Of a stretch of 64,000 nucleotides of DNA, positions 54,063-62,533 are shown in pieces (the stretch's first letter is position 1; each line of letters begins with the position of its first letter). A program made the position numbers and the translations under genes. Origin of the DNA: Haloplasmatales bacterium 4B (GTDB lineage Bacteria; Bacillota_I; Bacilli_A; Haloplasmatales; Haloplasmataceae); NCBI GenBank assembly GCA_003586005.1, contig NSKI01000004.1, positions 1 to 64,000 on the forward strand, read 5' to 3'. The notes beneath the pieces are model-generated. The model was given only the letters and a program-made list of their open reading frames with translations. It did not search any database and had not been told where the DNA came from.

Positions 54063-54935
54063 ATGAAAAAAATAGGTTTTATTGGATTAGGGGTAATGGG
54101 TAATCCAATGGCAGAGCATTTGCTAAATAAATATAAGGAATTGTATGTATACACTAGATCTAAAACAAAAGCAGATAATCTAATTAATAATGGTGCAATA
54201 TGGTGTGAAACTGTAAGTGAACTAGCACAAAAAAGCGATGTTATTGTAACTATTGTTGGGTTACATACTGATGTACAAGATGTTTATTTAGGTAAAAATG
54301 GTTTAGTTAATTCATGTAAACCACACACTATCTTAATTGATATGACTACCTCATCACCAACACTAGCAAAAGATATATATCAAAAAGCATTATTGAAAGA
54401 GATTAATGTTTTAGATGCACCAGTATCAGGTGGTGACTTAGGAGCTAAGAATGCATCTTTGTCAATTATGGTTGGTGGAGATGAAGAAGTCTTCAATAAA
54501 TGTAAAGACATTTTTGAAACATTAGGGAAAAATATTGTATATCAAGGACCAAGTGGAAGTGGTCAGCATACTAAAATGGTCAATCAAATTGTTATCAGTG
54601 GGACTATGATTGGGATGATTGAAGCAATTGTATATGCTAAACATGCTAATCTAAATATTGATACTGTACTTCAAAGTATTTCAAAAGGTGCTGCTGCAAG
54701 TTGGCAATTAGATAATAATGCCCCTAAAGCAATTAGTAAGGATTATAACCCAGGCTTTTTTATTAAGCACTTTATTAAAGATATGCGTCTTGCTCAAGAT
54801 GAGGCGAGAAATGTAGCCATAGATTTGCCAGGCTTAGATTTAGTTGAAAGTTTATACACTAGTCTAATGGAAAATGGCTATGGAAATTTAGGGACACAAG
54901 CTTTAATTAAATATTACGAAGATAATGAAATATAA
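54063..54935 (+). CDS. 3-Hydroxyisobutyrate dehydrogenase-family oxidoreductase
   Basis: A 290-residue beta-hydroxyacid dehydrogenase. The Rossmann motif GFIGLGVMGNPMA is at the N-terminus, DAPVSGGDLGAKN is the substrate loop, and GSGQHTKMVNQ carries the catalytic Lys. Members reduce or oxidise 3-hydroxyisobutyrate, tartronate semialdehyde, or succinic/glyoxylic semialdehyde; the substrate here cannot be settled. Single-gene unit with its own promoter and terminator. Confidence 0.93.
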   Translation: MKKIGFIGLGVMGNPMAEHLLNKYKELYVYTRSKTKADNLINNGAIWCETVSELAQKSDVIVTIVGLHTDVQDVYLGKNGLVNSCKPHTILIDMTTSSPTLAKDIYQKALLKEINVLDAPVSGGDLGAKNASLSIMVGGDEEVFNKCKDIFETLGKNIVYQGPSGSGQHTKMVNQIVISGTMIGMIEAIVYAKHANLNIDTVLQSISKGAAASWQLDNNAPKAISKDYNPGFFIKHFIKDMRLAQDEARNVAIDLPGLDLVESLYTSLMENGYGNLGTQALIKYYEDNEI

Positions 54936-54944
54936 TTGATATAA

Positions 54945-54979
54945 AAATCAATCTTAATAAATAAGGTTGATTTTTTTTG
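54945..54979 (+). terminator. Terminator after the dehydrogenase gene
   Basis: AAATCAATCTTA paired with TAAGGTTGATTT, followed by eight Ts. Confidence 0.85.
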
Positions 54980-55006
54980 CTTTTTATTTAATTTATAGGA
55001 TAATAT
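54977..55006 (+). promoter_or_regulatory. Possible promoter of the ABC exporter pair
   Basis: TTGCTT, 18-bp spacer, TAATAT. Confidence 0.4.
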
Positions 55007-55051
55007 GGTATTATTTATATATAGTTATGTGAATAGGGAGGGGCATTAATT

Positions 55052-56710
55052 ATGAATATTGAAGCATCGGTTAAATATTTAGAATATAATAAACTGAAAA
55101 TGAAACTACAAATGATATTGATGGAGCTAATGTTTTCTAAAAAATTTTTAAATTATATTGAAAAGTCTCTAAACAAGGATGTATTCAAGCGTAAACCCTA
55201 TGTTTTAAATCTTACTTTAGATTTAATATATACTGTTTTTAATTTTATTATATTTGAAATTTTATATCTGTTATTACCTAAAATGTTTACGATTGATACT
55301 TTGATTGTTTATTTTATTGAAATTATTTTATTAACAATTTTATTATCATTATTCCAATTAAAAAAAGATTTTTTTGATTATTTTCCAGGGGACCATTTTT
55401 TTAATATTCTCCAAAACAATCAAAGTGAATTTATTAGTAGAAGAATAAAAGCAGTATATATAAATAATGTTTTTGGGTTTTTAATTCCAACTTCATTACC
55501 GCTTTATATTCATTTATCCATCGATTTTAAACTCTTTTATTTTATTATAATTTATCCACTTGTTATCTTATTTATATATCAATTCATTCAGATTTTTGGT
55601 GTTTTATATTGGTATATTTATGCTTTTATGAAAAAAAATATAATTTTAAAATTAATATTTAATTTTATTAAAATATTTATGTCTGCTTTAATAATATTCG
55701 GAATATTTATTGTGTTTAGTTATTTTGTAATGGTTTATGTTGAGGGAACACAATTTGTTTTAAGTGATAAATTTTATAACGCCTTCAGTCTTGTCGCTAT
55801 TGGTTTATTAATAGTCTTTAATGGATCACTATACATAGTTAAAGACGCTCCGCAAATGATTATTCAAGATAGTTATAAAAAGATTATTTATACTGAAGGG
55901 TATAAAAAAACTAAGTTGACAAGTAATAAGGAAGGTTTTTTATTAAAGCTATTATCTCTAGGTATGTTTAGATTAGATGAAAAAGAGAAAGCCATTTATC
56001 AAAAAGATACTAAAAAATTACTTAGAAAAGAAAACGCTAAAGTTTATGTGCTTATTGTTTCATTATTAGCTATTTTTTTTAGCAATATTAAAGTTACATC
56101 ATCTGGTGAAGCTATTGTAGGATTTTATTTTTTAGCCAATTTCTTATTAGCTTTTATATTTGGTTACTTTATGGTGGTGCATAAATATATTTCTTCATTT
56201 TCTGCAGAAGAATCTAACCATGTAATATATAATCGTTTGCATGTTAATTTTTATAAAGTGTTTAAAGCTAAACTTCGTTTTCATCGTTTTTTAGTTTTGG
56301 CACCATGTATTCCGTTTTTCTTAGTAGCCGCATTTGGTATTGCCAACATTGAAGATCTTTTTATAATTATTGCTGTTATCATATATCTATATGGTATTAC
56401 TAGTGTCGTAATAAAAGCAACGATGATAGAAGACTTTTTTTATCCTACTTTTAACGGGCTAAGTCAGATAGGCATTATTGGAAAAAAATCTACTTATTTA
56501 AGTAATTTTTACACATTATTTTTAATATATAGCTTTTTTATATTTCCTTTTATGGTAAGTTATTTTATTCAGGTTGTTAATCTATGGGTAATTATCTCAA
56601 TATTACTTTCGCTTATTTATTTAGTTAATTATACCTTATATAGGAAAAGTAAAAAGTTAAAAAAGGCAGAATCAATTAGTTATGGAGGGGTTATATATGT
56701 TGAAAGTTAG
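55052..56710 (+). CDS. ABC exporter membrane subunit
   Basis: A 552-residue protein with about ten to twelve hydrophobic segments in two groups (about 55-225 and 335-540) separated by a basic cytoplasmic region. It has no motif that names a family with certainty. Its role is deduced from the next gene, an ABC ATPase whose start lies inside its last codons. The pair resembles simple two-gene exporters in Firmicutes such as YthP/YthQ or EcsA/EcsB. Substrate unknown. Confidence 0.7.
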   Translation: MNIEASVKYLEYNKLKMKLQMILMELMFSKKFLNYIEKSLNKDVFKRKPYVLNLTLDLIYTVFNFIIFEILYLLLPKMFTIDTLIVYFIEIILLTILLSLFQLKKDFFDYFPGDHFFNILQNNQSEFISRRIKAVYINNVFGFLIPTSLPLYIHLSIDFKLFYFIIIYPLVILFIYQFIQIFGVLYWYIYAFMKKNIILKLIFNFIKIFMSALIIFGIFIVFSYFVMVYVEGTQFVLSDKFYNAFSLVAIGLLIVFNGSLYIVKDAPQMIIQDSYKKIIYTEGYKKTKLTSNKEGFLLKLLSLGMFRLDEKEKAIYQKDTKKLLRKENAKVYVLIVSLLAIFFSNIKVTSSGEAIVGFYFLANFLLAFIFGYFMVVHKYISSFSAEESNHVIYNRLHVNFYKVFKAKLRFHRFLVLAPCIPFFLVAAFGIANIEDLFIIIAVIIYLYGITSVVIKATMIEDFFYPTFNGLSQIGIIGKKSTYLSNFYTLFLIYSFFIFPFMVSYFIQVVNLWVIISILLSLIYLVNYTLYRKSKKLKKAESISYGGVIYVES

Positions 56711-57362
56711 TAATTTAAAATTTGCTTATACAAAAAATAATTTTATTTTGGATGATGTAAATTTAGATTTGAAAAAAGGTAAAATCTATGTATTGTTAGG
56801 GAAAAATGGTGCTGGTAAAACAACCTTATTAAAATGTATTAATGGCATGTACGATTTATCTGGCGGTTTAATTCAAAAAATTGAAGAACCAATACTAATA
56901 GAAGATAATCCAAAATTATATTTCTTTTTAACTGGAAATGAGTACCTTGAATTAATTACGACCTTAAACGATGGTAAAAATAAAGATGTTGTTGACACTT
57001 TAGTGCAACAATTAGGTATGGGGGAACACTTAGAAAAAAATATTATTGATTATTCTTTAGGTATGAAGCATAAAATGGCGTTAATTAGTGCAATTATGTT
57101 AAACTATTATTTATTTTTAATTGATGAGCCTTTAACTGCTTTAGACCCAGAAACAAGTCGTTTTATGATTGAATACTTTAAACAGATGAAGAGTTTAGGG
57201 AAAACTTTATTTATTTCTACGCATATGATGCATGTTGCATATCAATTAGCTGATGAAATTTCTATTTTAGCTAACGGGAAAATTAAACAAATTAATAATG
57301 ATTTTTCTAGTTTTGAAGAATTTGAAAACTATGTAATTAATGAGTTGAATGAAAGAATTTAA
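56697..57362 (+). CDS. ABC exporter ATPase
   Basis: A 221-residue ATP-binding subunit. Walker A GKNGAGKTT, a shortened signature YSLGMKHKMALI, Walker B FLIDEPLTALDP, and H-loop FISTHMMH. The Gly-Ala form of Walker A and the small size are typical of ABC-2-type exporters. ATG 56697 follows GGAGGGG and overlaps the permease gene by 14 bases; an ATG five codons upstream overlaps the ribosome site. Confidence 0.93.
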   Translation: MLKVSNLKFAYTKNNFILDDVNLDLKKGKIYVLLGKNGAGKTTLLKCINGMYDLSGGLIQKIEEPILIEDNPKLYFFLTGNEYLELITTLNDGKNKDVVDTLVQQLGMGEHLEKNIIDYSLGMKHKMALISAIMLNYYLFLIDEPLTALDPETSRFMIEYFKQMKSLGKTLFISTHMMHVAYQLADEISILANGKIKQINNDFSSFEEFENYVINELNERI

Positions 57363-57365
57363 AGT

Positions 57366-57396
57366 ATAAAAAAACTTTCCAAGTAAATGGAAAGTG
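57366..57396 (-). terminator. Terminator of the Tyr-Pro-rich gene (reverse strand)
   Basis: ACTTTCC/GGAAAGT stem followed by seven Ts on the reverse strand. Confidence 0.75.
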
Positions 57397-57402
57397 AGTT
57401 TA

Positions 57403-57693
57403 TTAATACACGTAAGGCCTACCATAGTAATAATTATATGGAGAACCGACTACTCCTGAATAAGTATTAAATGTATATGGATAAGGATATGGGTATGGAC
57501 AGCGGTATGGATAAGGATATGGGTATGGATAGCGGCATGGATAAGGATAATAAGGATAACAACATCTTCGTCCATAACCAAACCCTCCAGCCCAAAATGG
57601 TGCTGTAATTGCTAGTCCTGCTAAAAACGGTAAAAATCTTTTTTCTCCATCTCTATCTTGATAATGTATTGGATAAAATTGATTAGCGTTCAT
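57403..57693 (-). CDS. Tyr-Pro-rich, probable spore coat protein
   Basis: A 96-residue protein, about one quarter Tyr (23) with many Pro and four Cys. After a short head (MNANQFYPIHY) and a hydrophobic Gly/Ala stretch (about 22-40), the rest is built of Tyr-Pro steps such as CRYPYPYPYPYRC. Such sequences are seen in insoluble spore coat or surface proteins, where Tyr and Cys can be cross-linked. The DNA has matching 30-bp tandem repeats. Strong AAGGAGG ribosome site and a sigma-K-like -10 upstream. Family not identified. Confidence 0.65.
   Translation of the reverse strand: MNANQFYPIHYQDRDGEKRFLPFLAGLAITAPFWAGGFGYGRRCCYPYYPYPCRYPYPYPYPYRCPYPYPYPYTFNTYSGVVGSPYNYYYGRPYVY
57476..57555. repeat. 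30-bp tandem repeats within the Tyr-Pro-rich gene
   Basis: Two near-identical 30-bp units (ATGGATAAGGATATGGGT core) and a partial third. They encode the repeated Tyr-Pro block, and unit number could change by slippage. Confidence 0.75.
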
Positions 57694-57722
57694 TTATAAA
57701 CCTCCTTGTAGGGTTTCATCAT

Positions 57723-57749
57723 TAGTCTATGAGTTATATGACAATTTGC
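57723..57749 (-). promoter_or_regulatory. Possible sigma-K-like promoter of the Tyr-Pro-rich gene
   Basis: Reverse strand: -10 CATAGACTA fits CATAnnnTA. At the -35 place, 16 bp upstream, there is GC rather than AC. Confidence 0.35.
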
Positions 57750-57780
57750 ATATGTTTAGTACCTAATTTCGATAAAAAAA

Positions 57781-57809
57781 TTTACATTTTTCATATTTTT
57801 ATGTATAAT
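57781..57809 (+). promoter_or_regulatory. Sigma-A type promoter of the lipid kinase gene
   Basis: TTTACA, 17-bp spacer, consensus TATAAT, about 30 bases before the start codon. Confidence 0.72.
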
Positions 57810-57840
57810 AATATTATCGATTTAAAATAGGGGAATTTAT

Positions 57841-58707
57841 ATGAAGTATTTATTTGCGGTTAATCCCGTATCAGGTAAAAATAAAGCTAAAGTAAAAATG
57901 AATGAACTTGCGATATTATTAAGAGAAAATCATTTTGATTTTTTAATATATGAGACACAACCATATCAATATGCAGGTGATCTTCGTAGTATTATCATTG
58001 AAAGTGAAATAACTCATGTTTTTGCTGTCGGTGGAGACGGCACTGCACATGAGGTTTTAAATGCTGTTGTAGGTTTGGACGTTTTTTTTGGAATTGTACC
58101 TTTTGGCTCTGGTAACGATTTTGCCAGGGTGTTAAAATTACCTCATAAAATTAATAAAATTTATGAAATGATTAAAAAAAATAATTATACAGTAATTGAT
58201 GTTGGAAAAATTAAAGATCGTTATTTTTTAAATTATATTAGTTTTGGATTTGATGTTGCTATACTAAAAAAATCTTTGAAATATAAAAAGTTTTTTCATG
58301 GTGGACTAGCTTATTTATTTAGCGTAATTAGTTCATTAGTAACATATAAATGTAAAGTTTATAAAATAAATGATTCTGTTGATAAATTTTACTTATCAAC
58401 AATTCACAATGGGAAATTTTATGGTGGAGGAATGAAAATCAATCCTTTTTCAGAAGTTAATGACGGATTACTAAACTTATGCACTGTTAAAAAAATGGCT
58501 AGAATGAAATTATTATTTTTATTCCCATCAGTTTTTTCTGGTAAACACTTTAAGTTTAAAAAAGTGGTTAAGTTTGAAACAGGAAGAAATTTTAACGTTG
58601 AAGTAGATGATGAGGTAGTTACATGTGGAATTGATGGAGAATTATATGAGTTTAATTCACCTATTGAAATAAGTATTTTATCAGAAAGTGTTAAAATGAT
58701 ACGCTAG
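57841..58707 (+). CDS. Diacylglycerol kinase-family lipid kinase
   Basis: A 288-residue DAGK catalytic-domain protein (DgkB/YegS/BmrU group). Motifs: NPVSGKNKA at the N-terminus, the nucleotide-binding AVGGDGTAHEVLNAV, and PFGSGNDFAR. It phosphorylates a membrane lipid, probably diacylglycerol, for reuse in phospholipid synthesis. Whether it is the housekeeping DgkB or a paralogue cannot be told from one window. Confidence 0.92.
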   Translation: MKYLFAVNPVSGKNKAKVKMNELAILLRENHFDFLIYETQPYQYAGDLRSIIIESEITHVFAVGGDGTAHEVLNAVVGLDVFFGIVPFGSGNDFARVLKLPHKINKIYEMIKKNNYTVIDVGKIKDRYFLNYISFGFDVAILKKSLKYKKFFHGGLAYLFSVISSLVTYKCKVYKINDSVDKFYLSTIHNGKFYGGGMKINPFSEVNDGLLNLCTVKKMARMKLLFLFPSVFSGKHFKFKKVVKFETGRNFNVEVDDEVVTCGIDGELYEFNSPIEISILSESVKMIR

Positions 58708-58712
58708 AAAAG

Positions 58713-58741
58713 GGCAACTAATTAATTTAGTTGTTTTTTTT
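58713..58741 (+). terminator. Terminator after the lipid kinase gene
   Basis: CAACTAA paired with TTAGTTG, followed by eight Ts. Confidence 0.85.
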
Positions 58742-58815
58742 ATTTTAAAGTAGTATTTATAGATACACAAGCATTTAAAATAATCTCACGTATTTTAATT
58801 ATAGAGGTGAATCAT

Positions 58816-59262
58816 ATGAAGCAAGAAGTTATAAAGGGAGTCAAAAATTCACTTGTAATAAATTACAATAATAATATTAATTATTATCGTATTAGATTAA
58901 TATTAAATGAATGTGCAAATAGATCAATTAAAAAACCGATTATTTTGATATTGGGGGATATAGAAAGCCCAGATATCAATTCCACGGAATATCTTAGAGA
59001 ATTACATTATGAAATTGGTAAACATGCGACATTTATTAATTTTACATATTTAATTTCAGTAGGAACTTTGGCTAATGAGTATATACTTGGAGCAAAAAAT
59101 AAAGGAACTAACGAAAATCAATTGTATTACTTTAATAAAGTTGATGAATTAATTCCTTTGATTAACAAATTTATTCTCTTTAATAGTTTAGTTATTTTTA
59201 TCGGAAATACTGTAGATTTTACTCCTGTCATTAACAAGATAAAAACAAAAAATAATTTATGA
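58816..59262 (+). CDS. Free-standing Mur-ligase C-terminal domain (MurF-like)
   Basis: A 148-residue protein that follows the pattern of the MurF C-terminal domain only. It has VINYNNNINYYRIRLIL in place of the DSYNANPxSM-type motif, then IILILGDIES, LREL-HYEIGKHA, YLISVGTLANEYILGA, YFNKVDELIPLINKF, and a final strand VIFIGNTVDF where MurF has VLVKGSRGM. The N-terminal UDP and ATP-binding domains are absent and there is no room for them upstream, so it cannot be a full ligase. Good GAGGTGAAT ribosome site. It is followed by two ATP-grasp genes. Confidence 0.65.
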   Translation: MKQEVIKGVKNSLVINYNNNINYYRIRLILNECANRSIKKPIILILGDIESPDINSTEYLRELHYEIGKHATFINFTYLISVGTLANEYILGAKNKGTNENQLYYFNKVDELIPLINKFILFNSLVIFIGNTVDFTPVINKIKTKNNL

Positions 59263-59290
59263 TAGAAACCTGTTTGGTTTCTATTTTTTA
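59262..59290 (+). terminator. Terminator after the Mur-domain gene
   Basis: ATAGAAACC paired with GGTTTCTAT, followed by five or six Ts. Confidence 0.82.
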
Positions 59291-59420
59291 GTAAACTACA
59301 CTATGTAATAAATCTATTTTTGTTAATATTGTGTATTGTAAGATAGAAGTCATTTCCTGAGTAAAAAAATAATCATATGATATACTAGTTAAATTTATAA
59401 TTTTAGAATCGAGTGATATT

Positions 59421-60458
59421 ATGATATTAATAGGAATGTTACATCATCGGAAAAATCCTAAAAGTGTTAGAAAAGCATATGCATATGCCGTTGTAGCTAA
59501 AGGTGAGGGAACAGATTTTATATTCTTTTCTCCTAAAAGTGTTAATTTTGATAAAAAAACAATATCTGGGTTTCAATATAAAAATGGGCAGTGGGTAAAT
59601 GTTGAGAGCAGGTTCCCTGATGTAATATATAATGCTGGAAGTCCATTAAAATTAAAAAAATCCCAAATAATTGTTAATAAATTAAAACAAATAATTCCCT
59701 TTACATCGTTTTCGATTGGCGATAAATTACGTGTTTATGAAAAATTAAAATTGGATGGTGAATTTTCTCAATATCTTGTTCAAACAGAAGTAATTAAATC
59801 AATTTATGATATTGAGAAATTTTTAACTACATCTCCTAAGGTTGTGATTAAGCCTAGTAATGGACATAGAGGACAAGGCGTTATTTATCTTGAGAAATTA
59901 TGCGATAAATATTATTTACAAGTTGAAAAACAAAATTATATATTTAAACACAAGGATTTCGTAAAATATATTTATGCAATAATAAAAGAACAAAATTATA
60001 TAGTTCAACCATATATCAATAGTAGGACTAAAGATAATCGAGCCTATGATTTTAGATTACATGTTCAGAAAAATGGCAATAATGAATGGATTATTACTGC
60101 CATTTATCCACGGATTGGTCCAAGTGGAAGCATCGTCACAAATATTAACAATGGTGGTTACACTAACTATTTAACTCCATTTCTTAAACAAGAATTTGGC
60201 GATAAATTTATAGAAATCAAACAACATCTTGAAACTTTTAGTTTAAAAATTGCGAGAAAAATGGAAGAAATCCAACTTAAGAATTATAAGGAGGAAATTG
60301 ATGAATTAGGTATTGATATTGGCATTGATGAAATGCGTAAAATTTGGATTTATGAAATAAATTGGCGTCCTGGGTGCCCACCTGCATTTTATTTAGAATT
60401 AGATGTTGTTAAAAATATGATTAATTATTGTATTTACTTAGCTAATGGAAAAAACTAA
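59421..60458 (+). CDS. YheC/YheD-family ATP-grasp protein
   Basis: A 345-residue protein of the YheC/YheD family, described as endospore-coat-associated in Bacillus. Segments: N-terminal IGMLHHRKNPKSVRKAYAYA, FPDVIYNAG, then the ATP-grasp core with VVIKPSNGHRGQGVIYLE, YIVQPYINSR, FRLHVQK, and a final EINWRPGCPP. ATP-grasp enzymes join a carboxylate to an amine or thiol via an acyl phosphate; the substrate of this family is not known. The next gene, 28 bases on, is another ATP-grasp protein. Confidence 0.88.
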   Translation: MILIGMLHHRKNPKSVRKAYAYAVVAKGEGTDFIFFSPKSVNFDKKTISGFQYKNGQWVNVESRFPDVIYNAGSPLKLKKSQIIVNKLKQIIPFTSFSIGDKLRVYEKLKLDGEFSQYLVQTEVIKSIYDIEKFLTTSPKVVIKPSNGHRGQGVIYLEKLCDKYYLQVEKQNYIFKHKDFVKYIYAIIKEQNYIVQPYINSRTKDNRAYDFRLHVQKNGNNEWIITAIYPRIGPSGSIVTNINNGGYTNYLTPFLKQEFGDKFIEIKQHLETFSLKIARKMEEIQLKNYKEEIDELGIDIGIDEMRKIWIYEINWRPGCPPAFYLELDVVKNMINYCIYLANGKN

Positions 60459-60486
60459 ATTTCTAGTAGAAAGGAGATGTTAATCT

Positions 60487-61710
60487 GTGAAAACGATAGT
60501 ATTTGTTAGCTGTCAAAAATCAGGTTCTAGTAGAGAAGCAATAAAACAGGCGGAAAAGTTAGGATACTATACAGTTCTTCTGACCAATAAAGAAAAACAA
60601 CTAGAGCAACGTTCAGAATTTCCAGAGGTTTGTGAGATGATATTTTGTGATTTGTTTGACATTGAAGTATTAAAGAAAAAAATTAGTGAATTACAATCAA
60701 GATCATTTGATATAAAAGCAATTATTAGTTTTATTGATCCACATTGTTATACTGCTAGTGCTTTAGCTGAAGAATTTGGTGTTAATCGCTTTACAAGCGA
60801 TGCTATTTTAAAAATGCAAGATAAAATATTATCGAGAATGGCTTTAAAAGATACTGAGTATACACCAAGGTTCAGGGTATTAAATAATGGTGAACCTTTT
60901 ATGATCTTTGATATTAAAAGATTAATTCCTTTTATGATGAAAAACCCACATTCAACAGGTTCTAAAGATGTATTTTTAATTCGGAATTTTCAAGAATTTA
61001 TAGACATTATGAATGTCTTAATTAAGAGAAAACAAAATGATAAGATAATTATAGAGGAATATTTAGATGGACCACAAGTTTTAGTTGAAACAATGGTTAT
61101 AAACAATGAAGTAAAAATAATAGCGATTGTTGAGCAAGAATTATATTTTTATAATGGTCATTTTATTGTTACTGGTTATAAATTAATGGTTGAATCTAGT
61201 GAAGAGTATCTTTCTGGATTAAAGAAAGCAGTAACTAATATAATTAAATGCCATGGTATGGAAAATGGTACTTGCCATTTAGAGATGCGTAATATTAATG
61301 ATAGATGGAAATTGGTTGAAATTAATCCAAGGGTTTCAGGTGGAGCAATGAACGATTTAGTTGAATATGCTTTAGGTATAAATATTGTAAAAGAGACAAT
61401 TAAATTAGCTTTAGGTGAAGAAGTTGATTTAGAACCTAAGAAGAAAATACCAACATATGTAGAATATATTATTATGAATAACTCTGGGAAATTACTGAAA
61501 ATTACAGGTAAGAAAAAGGCAAAAGCAATGCCTGGTGTTAAAAAAATATATATCAAACCAAGAAAAGGGGCTATTATATATCCTCCTGTTTCAATGGGTA
61601 ATAGATATGCCTATGTAATAGCTATTGGAAATACAATAGAAGAAGCGCAAGAAAACGCTAAGAACGCTGCTAAAGAAATTAAATTTCATCTACTAGAAAT
61701 AGGTAGTTAA
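60487..61710 (+). CDS. ATP-grasp ligase (amino-acid ligase type)
   Basis: A 407-residue ATP-grasp enzyme. Domains: an N-terminal Rossmann-like preATP-grasp domain (about 1-100), a lid and ATP-binding region with FMMKNPHSTGSKDVF and IIEEYLDGPQ, the metal-binding LVEINPRVSGG, and a C-terminal domain (about 300-405) like that in L-amino acid ligases and carbamoyl-phosphate-type proteins. It probably forms an amide bond between small molecules or amino acids. GTG start behind AAAGGAGATG. Likely co-transcribed with the YheC/YheD-type gene. Confidence 0.85.
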   Translation: MKTIVFVSCQKSGSSREAIKQAEKLGYYTVLLTNKEKQLEQRSEFPEVCEMIFCDLFDIEVLKKKISELQSRSFDIKAIISFIDPHCYTASALAEEFGVNRFTSDAILKMQDKILSRMALKDTEYTPRFRVLNNGEPFMIFDIKRLIPFMMKNPHSTGSKDVFLIRNFQEFIDIMNVLIKRKQNDKIIIEEYLDGPQVLVETMVINNEVKIIAIVEQELYFYNGHFIVTGYKLMVESSEEYLSGLKKAVTNIIKCHGMENGTCHLEMRNINDRWKLVEINPRVSGGAMNDLVEYALGINIVKETIKLALGEEVDLEPKKKIPTYVEYIIMNNSGKLLKITGKKKAKAMPGVKKIYIKPRKGAIIYPPVSMGNRYAYVIAIGNTIEEAQENAKNAAKEIKFHLLEIGS

Positions 61711-61725
61711 TCAACTACCTTTTTT
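61701..61725 (+). terminator. Terminator after the ATP-grasp pair
   Basis: GGTAGTT-AATC-AACTACC followed by six Ts. The stop codon lies in the hairpin. Confidence 0.85.
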
Positions 61726-61845
61726 AATTCTGTAAACAAAAGCAATTTTATGGAAGTTTATCTAGAGATTGGATATAATAAAAAAAAGTAATAAATATAT
61801 TGAGATGTTTCAAACAAAACTAATTAAAACTAAAGGAGGAAAAAA

Positions 61846-62427
61846 ATGGAAATCGAAAACAAATTGTATGTGACTGAAGCAAAAGTTGGTAAAGTTGCAC
61901 CTCTATTTGAGATGGAGGCGATACTGCCTGATGGCGAAGGACAAGACCGTTTCGGTACTGTTGATATGGAAAAATTAATAAAAGAAGGAAAATGGATTGT
62001 CTTGTATTTTTATCCACTTGACTTTACATTTGTATGTCCAACTGAAATTCGTCGTTTTAACGAATTATATTCTGAATTTAAAAATTTAGGAGCAGAAGTT
62101 ATTGCCGTTTCAACGGATAGTGCACATTCTCATTTAGCGTGGCAAACGCATGAATTAGGCCGGATATCACATCCTCATGCAACCGATAGCGCACATTATG
62201 TTTCAGAGGCATATGGTGTTCTAGATGAAGAAAAAGGTATCTCTTGGCGTGGTAGCTTTATTATCGCTCCAAATGGTGTTTTGAAGCATATGTCTATTAA
62301 CCATGGTGAAGGTGGACGTAATGTCGATGAGATTCTCCGTTTATTAGAAGTCTTTAAAAATGAGATTGAGGGAAAGTTAGTCCCATGTGGATGGACACCT
62401 GGCAAAGAATTTTTGGAAAAAGCATAG
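61846..62427 (+). CDS. 2-Cys peroxiredoxin
   Basis: A 193-residue typical 2-Cys peroxiredoxin that reduces hydrogen peroxide and organic peroxides. Peroxidatic Cys64 is in DFTFVCPTE and resolving Cys181 in VPCGW; Arg and Thr/Pro of the active site are present. The C-terminal tail after the second Cys makes a sensitive, decamer-forming AhpC/Prx type likely. No AhpF or thioredoxin reductase gene is adjacent. No convincing PerR box is seen upstream. Strong AAAGGAGG ribosome site. Confidence 0.95.
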   Translation: MEIENKLYVTEAKVGKVAPLFEMEAILPDGEGQDRFGTVDMEKLIKEGKWIVLYFYPLDFTFVCPTEIRRFNELYSEFKNLGAEVIAVSTDSAHSHLAWQTHELGRISHPHATDSAHYVSEAYGVLDEEKGISWRGSFIIAPNGVLKHMSINHGEGGRNVDEILRLLEVFKNEIEGKLVPCGWTPGKEFLEKA

Positions 62428-62430
62428 AGT

Positions 62431-62466
62431 TAAACCCAAGCATTAAATTATTGCTTGGGTTTTTGG
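62431..62466 (+). terminator. Terminator after the peroxiredoxin gene
   Basis: AAACCCAAGCA paired with TGCTTGGGTTT, followed by Ts. Confidence 0.9.
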
Positions 62467-62481
62467 TTTGTACTGAAATAA

Positions 62482-62511
62482 TTGGATTTTAACTTTATTT
62501 TGTTGTATAAT
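62482..62511 (+). promoter_or_regulatory. Promoter of the PH-domain gene
   Basis: TTGGAT, 18-bp spacer, consensus TATAAT. Confidence 0.5.
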
Positions 62512-62533
62512 AAATATAACATAGGAGGATAAA

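Noticed and set aside
61760-61845. PerR box upstream of the peroxiredoxin gene
   Set aside because: AT-rich sequence with TATAAT is present, but no two-fold repeat close to the PerR consensus is seen.
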